DNA of 64,000 bases. Origin: an uncultured Dehalococcoidia bacterium (GTDB taxonomy: Bacteria > Chloroflexota > Dehalococcoidia > Lucifugimonadales > UBA3495). The first letter of the stretch is position 1; each line of letters begins with the position of its first letter. Of the stretch, positions 1 through 8,118 are shown piece after piece. A program made the position numbers and the translations under genes. Under the pieces are notes generated by a model that was not told the DNA's origin, did not search any database, and worked only from the letters and a program-made list of their open reading frames with translations. The stretch spans positions 3,769,570-3,833,569 of the forward strand of contig OY282565.1 in NCBI GenBank assembly GCA_958296445.1. The letters run 5' to 3'.

Positions 1-1
1 A

Positions 2-520
2 TCCGTAGCCGGAAACTACTCCTCCACCATCGAATACGCCCACACCCCCATTGCCAACAACCTGAAAGGCATCGCCCAAACCCTGCTGGCCGGGCTGGGA
101 ACCCGCGTCTTCTACACCGCCCAGGCCGGCTACGACACCCACTCCGGCCAGATGCCCGTGCAGACCCAACTGCTGGGCGAACTGGCCCAAGGAATCGGCG
201 ACTTTTTCGCCGACCTGCGCCAGCGCCAAGCATCGGAACAAGCCCTAATGCTGGTGTTCACCGAGTTCGGGCGCCGGGTCAAAGACAACGGCTCCGGCAC
301 CGACCACGGCTCCGGCGGCGCCGCCTTCGTCATCGGCGACCGCGTAACCGGCGGAATGCACGGCGTCTACCCCTCCCTCAAAGACGAGGCCCTGCTCGAC
401 GGCGACCTCCACTTTCAGGTTGACTTCCGCAGCGTCTACTCCACCATCGCCGCCCGCTGGCTGGCCCTCGACCCCCAACCCATCGTCGGCGGCAACTACG
501 AGCAACTCAACTTCATATAA
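2..520 (+). CDS. DUF1501 family protein, 3' part (cut by window edge)
   Basis: The open frame enters from the left edge in frame 2 and ends at a TAA after residues NFI, so only the C-terminal ~172 residues are present. The motif GYDTHSGQ near residue 40 and the stretch FTEFGRRVKDNGSGTDHG followed by a Gly-rich turn are hallmarks of DUF1501, a sulfatase/alkaline-phosphatase-fold family usually exported by the Tat pathway. The family's substrate is unknown. The N-terminal signal, if any, lies outside the window. The next gene follows 74 bp downstream on the same strand. Confidence 0.85.
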   Translation, partial: SVAGNYSSTIEYAHTPIANNLKGIAQTLLAGLGTRVFYTAQAGYDTHSGQMPVQTQLLGELAQGIGDFFADLRQRQASEQALMLVFTEFGRRVKDNGSGTDHGSGGAAFVIGDRVTGGMHGVYPSLKDEALLDGDLHFQVDFRSVYSTIAARWLALDPQPIVGGNYEQLNFI

Positions 521-594
521 CTTCAACCCCGGAGAACCCAAAGGCTACAAAACCTCTGTGTCCTCTGTGGTCAATCAAAACCTGGAGTTGGAAA

Positions 595-1455
595 GTGAAA
601 GTTGGAATCGGACTGCCCGGCAATGTGCCAGGCACGAAAGGCGATTTTATCCTAGAGTGGGCCAGGCGGGCCGACGCCGGGCCCTTTTCCAGCATCGGAA
701 CCATTGACCGGCTGGTATATGACAACTACGAGCCGCTGGTGATGCTGTCGGCCGCCGCCGGAGTCACCAGCCGCGTGCGCCTGCTCACCGGCGTGCTACT
801 GGCCCCGCTGCGCAATCCGGGAGTGCTCGCCAAGCAGGCCGCCAGCCTCGACGCCCTTTCCAACGGACGGCTGACCCTAGGCGTAGGAGTAGGCCGCCGT
901 CCCGACGACTACCAAGCCGCGCCCGCCGCCTACGAGGAACGCGGACGGCGCCTGAGCCGCGCCTTGACCGTAATGCGGCGCGTCTGGAACGGCGAAGGGC
1001 CATACTCCGGGGTTGACCCGATGGGCCCGGCCCCAATTCAGAGCGGCGGCCCCGAAATCCTGGTGGGCGGCAACGCCCCCGCCGCCCTCCGCCGCGCCGG
1101 ACGCTACGCCGACGGCTACATCGCCTCCGCCGGTTCCGCCAGCGCCGTCGAAGAGCTTTTCGGCATAGTGCAGGAGTCTTGGGAAAACAACTCCCGCCCC
1201 GGCAAACCCCGGCTGGCCGGCGTCGCCTCCTACGCCCTAGGCCCCAACGCCGCCGACCAAGTAGGCGCCTACATCCGCCACTACTACTCCTTCCTAGGCG
1301 AGGCCGCCGAGCAAATGGCCCAAAACGCCATAGCCACCCCCGAAGCCGTCAAAGACACCCTCCGCGACATGGAAAGCATAGGCATGGACGAAGTAGTCTT
1401 CCTACCCAGCACAGCCGACATGGACCAGCTAGAACGCCTAGCCGACATAGTGTAA
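595..1455 (+). CDS. LLM-class flavin-dependent oxidoreductase
   Basis: A 286-residue luciferase-like monooxygenase fold: the N-terminus KVGIGLPGN is a typical first strand of the TIM barrel, SRVRLLTGVLLAPLRNPGVLAKQAASLD is the classic helix/strand pair, and GRLTLGVGVGRRPDDY precedes the insertion region. Such enzymes use reduced FMN or F420; the substrate cannot be told from sequence. The start is GTG at 595, with GGAG about ten bases upstream (583-586). The 5' flank holds a short Ctctgtg-type repeat (about 550-570) of a family found at many gene borders in this window. Cytoplasmic. Confidence 0.85.
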   Translation: MKVGIGLPGNVPGTKGDFILEWARRADAGPFSSIGTIDRLVYDNYEPLVMLSAAAGVTSRVRLLTGVLLAPLRNPGVLAKQAASLDALSNGRLTLGVGVGRRPDDYQAAPAAYEERGRRLSRALTVMRRVWNGEGPYSGVDPMGPAPIQSGGPEILVGGNAPAALRRAGRYADGYIASAGSASAVEELFGIVQESWENNSRPGKPRLAGVASYALGPNAADQVGAYIRHYYSFLGEAAEQMAQNAIATPEAVKDTLRDMESIGMDEVVFLPSTADMDQLERLADIV

Positions 1456-1516
1456 CCCCCCACCATCGCAATCACCCCCGCCCATAAGGAAACAAGCCGA
1501 TCCCGGGCAAATACGA

Positions 1517-1752
1517 AGAAAATTGCGAAATCACCCCCACCATCCGTCATTCTGAGCAAATCCCTGTCATTCTGAGCAAAGCGAAGAATCCCGCCTTACC
1601 CGGTAAGACCCTTCCCTATAACTCAGTCCAACAAAGCCATCTGCCATTCCAAGCAAATCCCTGTCATTCTGAGCAAAGCGAAGAATCCCGCCTTACCCGG
1701 TAAGACCCTTCCCTTAACTCAGTGCGACAAAGGGGAACTTCGCAATTTTCTC
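1517..1752. mobile_element. Family A MITE-like element, copy with internal duplication
   Basis: The left end reads AGAAAATTGCGAAAT and the right end is its near reverse complement (CTTCGCAATTTTCT), giving ~15-bp terminal inverted repeats. The interior carries the motif GTCATTCTGAGCAAAGCGAA followed by an AATCCCGCCTTACC..AAGACCC block twice, about 100 bp apart, so the body is tandemly duplicated here. No coding frame and no clear target duplication. It fills most of the gene-free stretch 1456-1763 and abuts the truncated 5' end of the cupin relic. Confidence 0.65.
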
Positions 1753-1763
1753 CCTTAATATAA

Positions 1764-2244
1764 AAGAATAGGGCGGCTCAAGAGGCGGCGCTAGGAACGC
1801 CGGAAAAGGGCGGCATAACCACCCTGCACCGCTCCGAAGAGTTGACCATCATAAACGTAATCTGGCCGCCGGGAATGGCTATCTACCCCCACGACCACCA
1901 GCTTTGGGCCGTCATCGGACTATACGGCGGGCAAGAGGACAACACCTTTTTCCGCCGCAAAACCGGAGCCAACGGGCTGGAGCGAGCCGGATTCCGCGAA
2001 CTGCAATCGCAGGATGCCATCAACCTAAGCCGCAACGCCATCCACACCGTCCACAACCCCCGCCGGGCGTTCACCAAGGCCATCCACATCTACGGCGGCA
2101 ACTCCTTAGCCCAGCCCCGCAACGAGTACGCCACCGAATCCGCCCCCGAACCCCCTACAGCCCGGAAGCCCATACAACACGGAAGGCGCCATGCAAGCCT
2201 TCGCCGACGCCAACCAACGCTGGCTGGCCGGACAACAGCAGTAA
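1764..2244 (+). pseudogene. Cupin / metal-dependent beta-helix enzyme remnant (5' truncated, frameshifted)
   Basis: From about 1764 the frame reads into TLHRSEELTIINVIWPPGM, then YPHDHQLWAVIGLYGGQEDN and HTVHNPRRAFTKAIHIYGG. These are the conserved core of the cysteine-dioxygenase-like cupin family; the HDH pair and the later His are the likely metal ligands. The first ~40 residues expected for the family are missing and an in-frame stop lies at 1761 beside a Family A element. After NEYATESAPE (about 2140-2155) the frame shifts: the natural C-terminus PYNTEGAMQAFADANQRW is in another frame and ends at TAA 2242-2244. I read it as a decayed gene. A frameshift sequencing error could explain the 3' break but not the missing N-terminus. 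Confidence 0.7.
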
Positions 2245-2259
2245 AACAGCCCCATTCCG

Positions 2260-3222
2260 TCAGACCAACACCGCAACCACCGCCCCAACAGCCCCCAAGA
2301 CAACCACGGTAAAAGTCCCCGTAAGCAACGCAGTGTGAGTATTCAACCGCGCATTAGTATCCTGCCGAAGCTCAGAGAACCGCGCATTGGACTCTTCCCG
2401 CCTTTGGTCAAACCGGGCATTAGATTCTTCCCGCGCCTGCTCAAACCGGGCATTTATCGCCTCAAACTGGGCTTTAGCTTCTTCCCGCGCCTGCTCAAAC
2501 CGGGCGTTAGATTCTTCCCGTGTTTGCTCAAACCGGGCGTTAGACTCTTCACGCGCTTGGTCAAACCGAGCATTTATCCCCTCGAACCGGACGTTGGATT
2601 CTTCCCGCGCCTGGTCGAACCGAGCATTTATCCCCTCGAACCGGGCGTTGGACTCTTCCCGCGCTTGGTCGAACCGGGCATTTATCCCCTCAAACCGAAC
2701 GTTGGACTCTTCCCGCGCCTGGTCGAACCGGGCATTCATCCCCTCAAACCGGGCATTGGATTCTTCCCGCGTTTGGTCGAACCGGGCATTTATCCCCTCA
2801 AACCGGGCGTTGGACTCTTCCCGCGCCTGCTCAAACCGGGCATTCATCCCCTCAAACCGGGCGTTGGACTCTTCCCGCGCCTGGTCGAACCGAGCATTCA
2901 TCCCCTCAAACCGGGCATTGGATTCTTCCCGCGTTTGGTCGAACCGGGCATTTATCCCCTCAAACCGGGCGTTGGACTCTTCCCGCGCCTGCTCAAACCG
3001 GGCATTCATCCCCTCGAACCGGGCGTTGGATTCTTCCCGCGCCTGCTCGAACCGGGCATTCATATCAGTCCGCAGTTCGGTAAACCTGAGATTTACCTGC
3101 TCAAAGCGCTGGTCCGCCGCGGCTTGCGCTTGATTGAACCTCCGGTCCATCTCTTCCCGTATCAAACGAGATTCTTCTTTGATAATGACTTCCAAGCGGT
3201 CAGTCCTTGATTCCGTGGTCAT
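2260..3222 (-). CDS. Repetitive coiled-coil protein with C-terminal membrane anchor
   Basis: 320 residues. After a charged N-terminus (TTESRTDRLEVIIKEESR), most of the protein (about residues 55-280) is an 18-residue repeat built from a heptad (NARFEGI) plus a hendecad (NARFDQAREES), which fits a long continuous coiled coil. The end is a single hydrophobic helix (TFTVVVLGAVGAVVAVLV) that would anchor it in the membrane by its C-terminus. Start ATG at 3222 with AGAGAGG seven bases upstream. The DNA repeat has a 54-bp period, so copy number should vary between strains. No catalytic domain is visible; function unknown. The nuclease-like protein at 22490 has a related build. Confidence 0.75.
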   Translation of the reverse strand: MTTESRTDRLEVIIKEESRLIREEMDRRFNQAQAAADQRFEQVNLRFTELRTDMNARFEQAREESNARFEGMNARFEQAREESNARFEGINARFDQTREESNARFEGMNARFDQAREESNARFEGMNARFEQAREESNARFEGINARFDQTREESNARFEGMNARFDQAREESNVRFEGINARFDQAREESNARFEGINARFDQAREESNVRFEGINARFDQAREESNARFEQTREESNARFEQAREEAKAQFEAINARFEQAREESNARFDQRREESNARFSELRQDTNARLNTHTALLTGTFTVVVLGAVGAVVAVLV

Positions 3223-3277
3223 GCTGCTTACCTCTCTGGCGCGATGTTAGCACAGGCAACGCCGCAACCGCCATTCC

Positions 3278-3385
3278 CTTTACAAAAAGCCCAGCCGCGC
3301 TTCCTTAATGCTGACAGCCCGAATGCCGGGGCGGAACACCCCGGCAGACCGCACCACGAAAGTGTTGACGCTATATCGGCCAGTA
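3278..3385 (-). pseudogene. radC relic
   Basis: Minus-strand reading gives pieces equivalent to NSSVVRPAEVFRPGIRA of the radC gene at 3832, joined directly to its C-terminal tail (KEARLGF). About 160 bp between the two pieces have been deleted. Nucleotide identity to radC is high by eye. It lies between the coiled-coil gene and a small membrane-protein gene and shows that this locus has been duplicated and eroded. Confidence 0.6.
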
Positions 3386-3393
3386 TGCCCCGG

Positions 3394-3786
3394 CTAATCG
3401 TCACCCGGCGGGACGGGACGCAACTCGGTAAAAACCCGGCCCTCGCTTTCCGCTTCAGCCTTGCCCTGCTCCCACGCCTCCAGCTTCCTCCTCCATTCCT
3501 GCCAAGCCTCGCGTTCCAAGGCGCGGCCCTCAGCATGGCCTTGCTTTCTGGCTTCCTTGATTTCCTCTCTCTTGACCCAGGCTGCTAACATAGGAACCCC
3601 CTCTACCAAGATGAATGTAATCGCAATCGCGACCAGAGTCAGGCGTTCCAGCCTGTCGCCAATGCTTACGACCGTCTTTATCCACTTCGCATCAGAGAAC
3701 TCGGCTGCGACGGCCAGCATCAAGGCCAGCAGGAAAAGCGCGGCAAAAACCAGGAGAAAGGCGCGCACACGAGTTGCTGGCGGCAT
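3394..3786 (-). CDS. Small two-TM membrane protein with charged coiled-coil tail
   Basis: About 130 residues from ATG 3786, which is preceded by AAGGGAGAG; an upstream ATG at 3819 is possible but lacks such a site. Two hydrophobic segments (FLLVFAALFLLALMLAVAA and LVAIAITFILVEGVPMLAAW) are followed by a long charged helix rich in E, K, R and A. The C-terminal pattern W..WRRKLEAWEQGKAEAESEGR.F.E..P.PP matches the tail of the proteins at 12758-13892, so these belong to one lineage-specific family. Function unknown. It sits between radC and a radC relic. Confidence 0.65.
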   Translation of the reverse strand: MPPATRVRAFLLVFAALFLLALMLAVAAEFSDAKWIKTVVSIGDRLERLTLVAIAITFILVEGVPMLAAWVKREEIKEARKQGHAEGRALEREAWQEWRRKLEAWEQGKAEAESEGRVFTELRPVPPGDD

Positions 3787-3831
3787 ACTACTCTCCCTTG
3801 GAAAAATCATACAAGACAACGGCTGTTCTAT

Positions 3832-4548
3832 CTACGAAAAGCCCAGCCGCGCCTCCTTCATGCTGACGTAGCGTTGCCCCCCGCCGATTACCAAGTGGTC
3901 AAGCAGCTCCATCCCCAGCAGCTTGCCCGCGTCCGCCAAGTCGCGGGTGATAGACACGTCGGCGCCGCTGGGCGTAGGGTCGCCGGAAGGGTGGTTGTGG
4001 ACGGCAATCAGCGAAGTGGCGTTGGCCCGAATGCCAGGACGGAACACCTCGGCCGGCCGCACCACGGAACTGTTGACATTGCCGATATAGATTTCCTCGA
4101 CGTTCATAACCTCGTTGCGGGTGTTGAGCAACAGAACCCGCAGGTGTTCCTGCTCGAAACCGGCCATTTCCGCCGACAGCAGGTTGGCGACATCCTCAGG
4201 GCAGTTAATGACCGCCCGCTCTTCCGGGGCCAGCGACACAAAGCGGCGCCCCAGCTCCAGCGCCGCCAGAATCTGGCAGGTCTTGGCCTCGCTCAGCCCC
4301 TTCTCGGCGCACAGCTCGGCGAAGCTGGCCTTGCCCAACCCCCGCAGACCGTTGAAACGGGAAAGCAGCCGGTTCGACTGCGAAATAACATTCTCGCCCG
4401 CCGAGCCGGTACGCAACAGTATGGCGATAAGCTCGGTGTTGTTCAGTTGACGCGGGCCGTAATGGGCCAGCCGCTCCCGAGGCCGCTCCTCCGTAGGCAT
4501 CTCCCGAACCGTAGGCTCCGCGCCGTTGACTCCATTCGTCGCAACCAT
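3832..4548 (-). CDS. radC: RadC family JAB-domain protein
   Basis: 238 residues from ATG 4548, chosen because GGAGGT lies six bases upstream; the open frame runs on to 4740 without support. Residues ~10-80 form the UPF0758 helix-hairpin-helix region (RERLAHYGPRQLNNTELIAILL and GLRGLGKASFAEL). The JAMM/MPN+ metal site is HNHPSGDPTPSGAD at residues 184-197. RadC proteins are often called DNA repair factors, but the activity is not firmly established and many are linked to mobile DNA. A partial copy lies at 3278-3385. Confidence 0.9.
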   Translation of the reverse strand: MVATNGVNGAEPTVREMPTEERPRERLAHYGPRQLNNTELIAILLRTGSAGENVISQSNRLLSRFNGLRGLGKASFAELCAEKGLSEAKTCQILAALELGRRFVSLAPEERAVINCPEDVANLLSAEMAGFEQEHLRVLLLNTRNEVMNVEEIYIGNVNSSVVRPAEVFRPGIRANATSLIAVHNHPSGDPTPSGADVSITRDLADAGKLLGMELLDHLVIGGGQRYVSMKEARLGFS

Positions 4549-4689
4549 TGCCGCCACCTCCATGTTATTTACATAACCATTCACCGCATACCATATTCCG
4601 GCCAACGGCGAAGGCTTGCAATAGGCAAGTGTCAGCAAATTTAAGGAAGCTGCGCCCTTTCCGGTACGACAAAACAACGCAACGGCGTA

Positions 4690-4713
4690 GGGGGCGCACA
4701 ACCGTGCGCCCCC
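4690..4713. repeat. REP-like palindrome GGGGGCGCAC/GTGCGCCCCC
   Basis: A 10-bp perfect inverted repeat (4690-4699 with 4704-4713) around an AACC loop. It lies just past the stop of the minus-strand TPP enzyme gene, so it could end that transcript, although no U-tract follows. The same palindrome recurs four times in the 120-bp tandem array at 34.4-34.9 kb. Confidence 0.6.
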
Positions 4714-4740
4714 CTGCGGAATGCCCGGAATCGCGGCCAA

Positions 4741-6378
4741 TCAGAACTTGGAAAACTCCCCTTCGTCGCGGGTGATGAACTCCAGCACCACAGGTTCGCC
4801 AGCGGCATTGGCGGCCAGACCGCGCTGGATGGCGTGGACGATTTCGCCGGGCTCGGTGACTTTCTCGGCGTAGGCGCCCATAGCCGCGGCCACCTCGGCG
4901 AACTGCCCGCCCAAGCTCTTGACCTGATACTTCTGCAAGGCCACCGGAAAACGGCTGTTGTCGTAAATGGACATAAACGAGTTGTTGTTCACCACCGTCA
5001 TTATAGGAATCCCGCAGCGAACCGCCGTTTCCACATCCAGCCCCACCGTGCTGAATGCCATATCCCCCATCACATTGATGACCTGCTTATCCGGGGAAGC
5101 CATCTTGGCGCCCATCGCCAGGCCCAGGCTGTAGCCCAGTTGGGTAGACTTGCCCCAGCCGATAAAGCTGCGCGGGGCGCGGGACTCCCAGAAAGGCGAC
5201 ATATATTCCCTGGCGCTGCCCGATTCGTGAGTGACGATGGTGTTGTCCAAATTAACGGTGCGCATCAAATCCCAAACCACGCGGTACGGGTTGATCGGCG
5301 TTTCGCCGGAAGTGAGCTTGGGCATCCACTGCGCCAGCCACGCTTGCTTGACCTGTCGAATGTCGTCGTGCAGCGGCTGGTTCAGCGCACGGGGGCCGCC
5401 CGCCCGTTCTTTCAACTCGCCCAGCAGTTGCCGCAGCACCAGCTTGGCGTCGCCCAGCAACGGATAGTGGCAGCGATACTCGCGCCCGATGGCGTCTTCG
5501 TCATTGGTGGCGTGGATAAAAGTCTTGTTGTCGGCGATAGGCACGGCAAAGAAGCTCTTGGTCAGGCTGGCGCCCACGGCAAACACCGTGTCGGCCCGGT
5601 GCAGGTACTTGTTCACCGCCGCGGTGGTGCTGGGGCCGCCCGCGCCCAAGGCCAGCGGGTGATTCTCCGGGAAAGCGCTCTTGCCGGGCAGGGTGGTCAT
5701 CACCGGCGCCTGCAAAAACTCGGCCAGCTCCACCAGCTCATCCGACGCCTCGGCATACAGCACACCCTGCCCGGCCTGGATTACCGGACGCTCGGCAGCC
5801 AGCAGCGCAGCGGCGGCGCGGCTTACGTCCGACGGGTCGGCCTGTTGCAACACGGCGCGGGGCGGCTCATAGTCGAACAGCTCCTCGGGCAGTTCGGCGG
5901 CGGCCACATCGGCGGGAATCTCCAGCAACACCGGGCCGGGGCGTCCACTGCGGAGCTTGGTGAAGGCCCGCCGCAACAGCGAGGGAATGCGCTCCACCAT
6001 ATTCATTTCTTCCGACCATTTCGTAATGGTTTCGTAGCTGCGCGTAGGGTAGAAATTGGGATGCACCCCTCGCTTATCGCGCGGCATCCCCGCAGGCAGC
6101 AACAGGATAGGCACCGACTCGGAGTAGGCTTGGGCCACGCCGCCGAACCCGTTTTCCGCCCCCGGCCCGTTCTGCATCATAAACACGCCGACGCGCTTGC
6201 CGTTGGTCACCCGCGAATAGCCGTCCACCATGTGAACGCCGGTAACTTCCTGCCGGAAAATCAGCGGGCGGATTCCGGCGATAGCCGCGGCCTCCAGCAA
6301 CGGCTGATACGGCACACACCCAATAAACTCCACCCCCTCCATCCGCAGTATATTAGCGATTGCGGTAACTCCATCCAT
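4741..6378 (-). CDS. Thiamine-pyrophosphate-dependent enzyme (acetolactate synthase-like)
   Basis: 545 residues from ATG 6378, with AAGGGA and GGAG just upstream; the 14-residue extension to 6420 is less likely. The three-domain layout of the POX/AHAS family is present: N-terminal PYR domain with the glutamate of RQEVTGVHMVDGYSR, central FAD-type domain (about 190-330), and C-terminal PP domain with GDMAFSTVGLDVETA followed by NNNSF, the Mg/TPP-binding GD-X(n)-NN motif. The reaction could be acetolactate synthase, sulfoacetaldehyde or oxalyl-CoA-type chemistry; no small subunit is nearby, so a biosynthetic AHAS role is doubtful. Monocistronic as far as seen. Confidence 0.85.
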   Translation of the reverse strand: MDGVTAIANILRMEGVEFIGCVPYQPLLEAAAIAGIRPLIFRQEVTGVHMVDGYSRVTNGKRVGVFMMQNGPGAENGFGGVAQAYSESVPILLLPAGMPRDKRGVHPNFYPTRSYETITKWSEEMNMVERIPSLLRRAFTKLRSGRPGPVLLEIPADVAAAELPEELFDYEPPRAVLQQADPSDVSRAAAALLAAERPVIQAGQGVLYAEASDELVELAEFLQAPVMTTLPGKSAFPENHPLALGAGGPSTTAAVNKYLHRADTVFAVGASLTKSFFAVPIADNKTFIHATNDEDAIGREYRCHYPLLGDAKLVLRQLLGELKERAGGPRALNQPLHDDIRQVKQAWLAQWMPKLTSGETPINPYRVVWDLMRTVNLDNTIVTHESGSAREYMSPFWESRAPRSFIGWGKSTQLGYSLGLAMGAKMASPDKQVINVMGDMAFSTVGLDVETAVRCGIPIMTVVNNNSFMSIYDNSRFPVALQKYQVKSLGGQFAEVAAAMGAYAEKVTEPGEIVHAIQRGLAANAAGEPVVLEFITRDEGEFSKF

Positions 6379-6500
6379 TCCCTTTCTTCTCCAGTCGCCC
6401 GTCGGCAATATAGAAGCCAAGTCTAGGGAGCGGATTGGGGGGTGTCAAGCAAAAGCCCGGTTTGGGATAATTGGCAAAATGCAAACCGGCAAGGACGAAT

Positions 6501-6701
6501 ATGAAGCTCAATATAGACAAAGCGGCGGACGCGCTGCACCTGCGCCTAGACGACTCCCCCATCACCGAATCCCAAGAGGCAGCCCCGGGAATCATCCTAG
6601 ACTACAACGAATCTGAGCAGGTGATCGGGATAGAAATGCTCAACCTGTCGAAGCGCACGCCTTACCTAGATGTGTCAAATCTCCAAGTCACGACGTCGTG
6701 A
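6501..6701 (+). CDS. DUF2283 protein
   Basis: 66 residues from ATG 6501 with AAGGACGA upstream. The N-terminus KLNIDKAADALHLRLDDSPI, then an acidic loop, GIILDYNESEQVIGIEML and a C-terminal strand is the DUF2283 pattern. The family is commonly paired with a DUF4258 partner, as in the pair at 39.7-40.2 kb of this window. Here no partner is adjacent, so it is an orphan. Role unknown. Confidence 0.75.
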   Translation: MKLNIDKAADALHLRLDDSPITESQEAAPGIILDYNESEQVIGIEMLNLSKRTPYLDVSNLQVTTS

Positions 6702-6844
6702 AAATAAGGCGTCAAAATTGCTGCGGGCGAGGGCGCACCCTCAATCCATAAGGCAGCAGAGATTCACTGCCCCTATGAAACTCCCAACGAGGCAAGGCAA
6801 AATTAAGCAGTCATCGAAGCCCGGACAAGCCCGGCTTACGATGA

Positions 6845-7034
6845 AACCCGCCCATTGCCCCCATCCAACCGCTCAATAAGGGCAAAGAGTTGCCTGCGTT
6901 CCTCCGCGGCTTGCGCCCGTTCCGCGGCTGCCGCCACCCGCTCCTCCGCGGCCACCGCCCGTTCCGCGGCCTCTCTGGCCTTGCGTTCCCTAGTAATCAC
7001 GGCGCAACTCCAAATACCCCACCACCGCCCGCGA
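6845..7034 (-). pseudogene. Duplicated 3' fragment of the TM/coil gene at 7080
   Basis: The stretch repeats the Ala/Glu/Arg coil-coding 3' region of the gene at 7080-7556 with deletions, and carries a second copy of its downstream flank (ATGAAA..CGGCTTACGATGAAACC; compare about 6830 with about 7075). It is a tandem duplication of roughly 240 bp that lost its reading frame. The rest of 6702-6844 is the flank copy plus unassigned sequence. Confidence 0.55.
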
Positions 7035-7079
7035 TGAAAGGCAAAATTACGCAGTTACCGAAACCCGGACAACCCCGGC

Positions 7080-7556
7080 TTACGATGAAACCGTCCCGTT
7101 GCCCCCATCCAGCCGCTCAGTAAGCCGCTCAATAAGGGCCAAGAACTGCCTGCGTTCCTCCGCAGCTTGCGCCCGTTCCTCCGCCCGTTCCGCGGCTGCC
7201 CGCGCTCGCTCCTCCGCGGCCGCCGCCCGTTCCGCGGCCAACTGCCGTTCCGCGGCCTCTCTGGCCTTCCGTTCCCTAGTAATCACGGCGTAACTCCAGA
7301 TGCCCCCACCACCGCCTGCGATAGCGGCGTGAGTAACTGCCTTGTTCAGAATCTCCAGATTCACATACCGGGCAATCCGCGATGGATTGCACCCAGTGGT
7401 TTCAGCCAATTCCACGAGGCACGACGCACTCGTAAAATACCAGACCAGCCAAGTTACGGCAATGGCGGCAAGAGCCATCAAGACCGGAAGTCTCAGTATT
7501 TCCCACAGGTCAAGCGCGGTGAGACGGTCATTGCCGAGGGACGCAGGTTCGATCAT
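7080..7556 (-). CDS. Membrane protein with Ala/Arg/Glu-rich coiled-coil tail
   Basis: 158 residues. One clear hydrophobic helix (LMALAAIAVTWLVWYFTSA), a middle region that may hold a second short segment (THAAIAGGGGGIWSYAVI), then ~55 residues of near-continuous A/E/R/Q (AAERQLAAERAAAAEERARA) predicted to be a coiled coil, ending FLALIERLTERLDGG. No enzyme motif. The layout recalls the proteins at 3394 and 13317, but the tail sequence differs. Function unknown. A broken copy of its 3' end lies directly downstream. Confidence 0.6.
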   Translation of the reverse strand: MIEPASLGNDRLTALDLWEILRLPVLMALAAIAVTWLVWYFTSASCLVELAETTGCNPSRIARYVNLEILNKAVTHAAIAGGGGGIWSYAVITRERKAREAAERQLAAERAAAAEERARAAAERAEERAQAAEERRQFLALIERLTERLDGGNGTVSS

Positions 7557-7619
7557 ACCGGAACCGCTCCAAGTTTCTCAATAATCCCGATTCCAGCGGG
7601 CTGCCCGCAGGCCATCCCC

Positions 7620-8078
7620 CTAAGCATCACCTTCCCCGCTAAAGCTCCAGGCAGTATAGCGCCGGGGTATCAGCTTGATTACCGGGCTGCCGTCCAAATC
7701 CATATCCCTATACTGCTCATATTTACGGCGTAGCAACGCGACGGCCTGCGCCGCTTCGTCTTCACCGCCGGTCAGCAGTTCGGCCCGGCACGATACCAAG
7801 ATGTAGCGCAGCGACTGCCAATCTTCCCCATAATAGTCAACCACCAGCGCGGCCTGCGGGTTAGACAGGATGTTGCGGACGCGCCGCAGCCGGGTAAGTT
7901 CGGCAATTTTAGGCTTCCTGTCCAGAACGGAGTAAATGGCCGCGCCGCCGTGTTCGTCCCGCGCCACGGCGAAGCACACCGGGATAACGTGAGGCCGGCC
8001 CGCGGCGTCCGCCGTAGCCAAACGACCAACACGGGCATCGGCCAAAAAACGGGCCTGCGATTCGGTCAACGGCGGCAC
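7620..8078 (-). CDS. Pyridoxamine-5'-phosphate-oxidase-fold (PPOX) protein, probably F420-dependent
   Basis: About 152 residues of split-barrel fold: RFLADARVGRLATADAAGRPHVIPVCFA is the canonical first half and PQAALVVDYYGEDWQSLRYILVSCRAELL the second; the C-terminal YTAWSF is typical of the Rv0121-like PPOX subfamily. The start is uncertain: no ATG is suitable, and GTG at 8078 is preferred because GGAGGT lies four bases ahead. The open frame continues to 8225 over the 3' end of the HEAT gene. Likely cotranscribed with that gene. Confidence 0.75.
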   Translation of the reverse strand: MPPLTESQARFLADARVGRLATADAAGRPHVIPVCFAVARDEHGGAAIYSVLDRKPKIAELTRLRRVRNILSNPQAALVVDYYGEDWQSLRYILVSCRAELLTGGEDEAAQAVALLRRKYEQYRDMDLDGSPVIKLIPRRYTAWSFSGEGDA

Positions 8079-8118
8079 CGGCACCTCCGCGGGAATGACG
8101 GACTCAATACGTCGGAGT

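Noticed and set aside
2335..3210. Long plus-strand frames over the coiled-coil gene
   Set aside because: They are antisense readings of the 54-bp repeat; the minus frame has a ribosome site, a charged coil and a TM helix.
4549..4740. N-terminal extension of RadC
   Set aside because: Not conserved in the family, and a strong GGAGGT directs the start to 4548.
4834..6426. 530-codon plus-strand open frame
   Set aside because: Antisense shadow of the TPP enzyme gene, which has clear family motifs.
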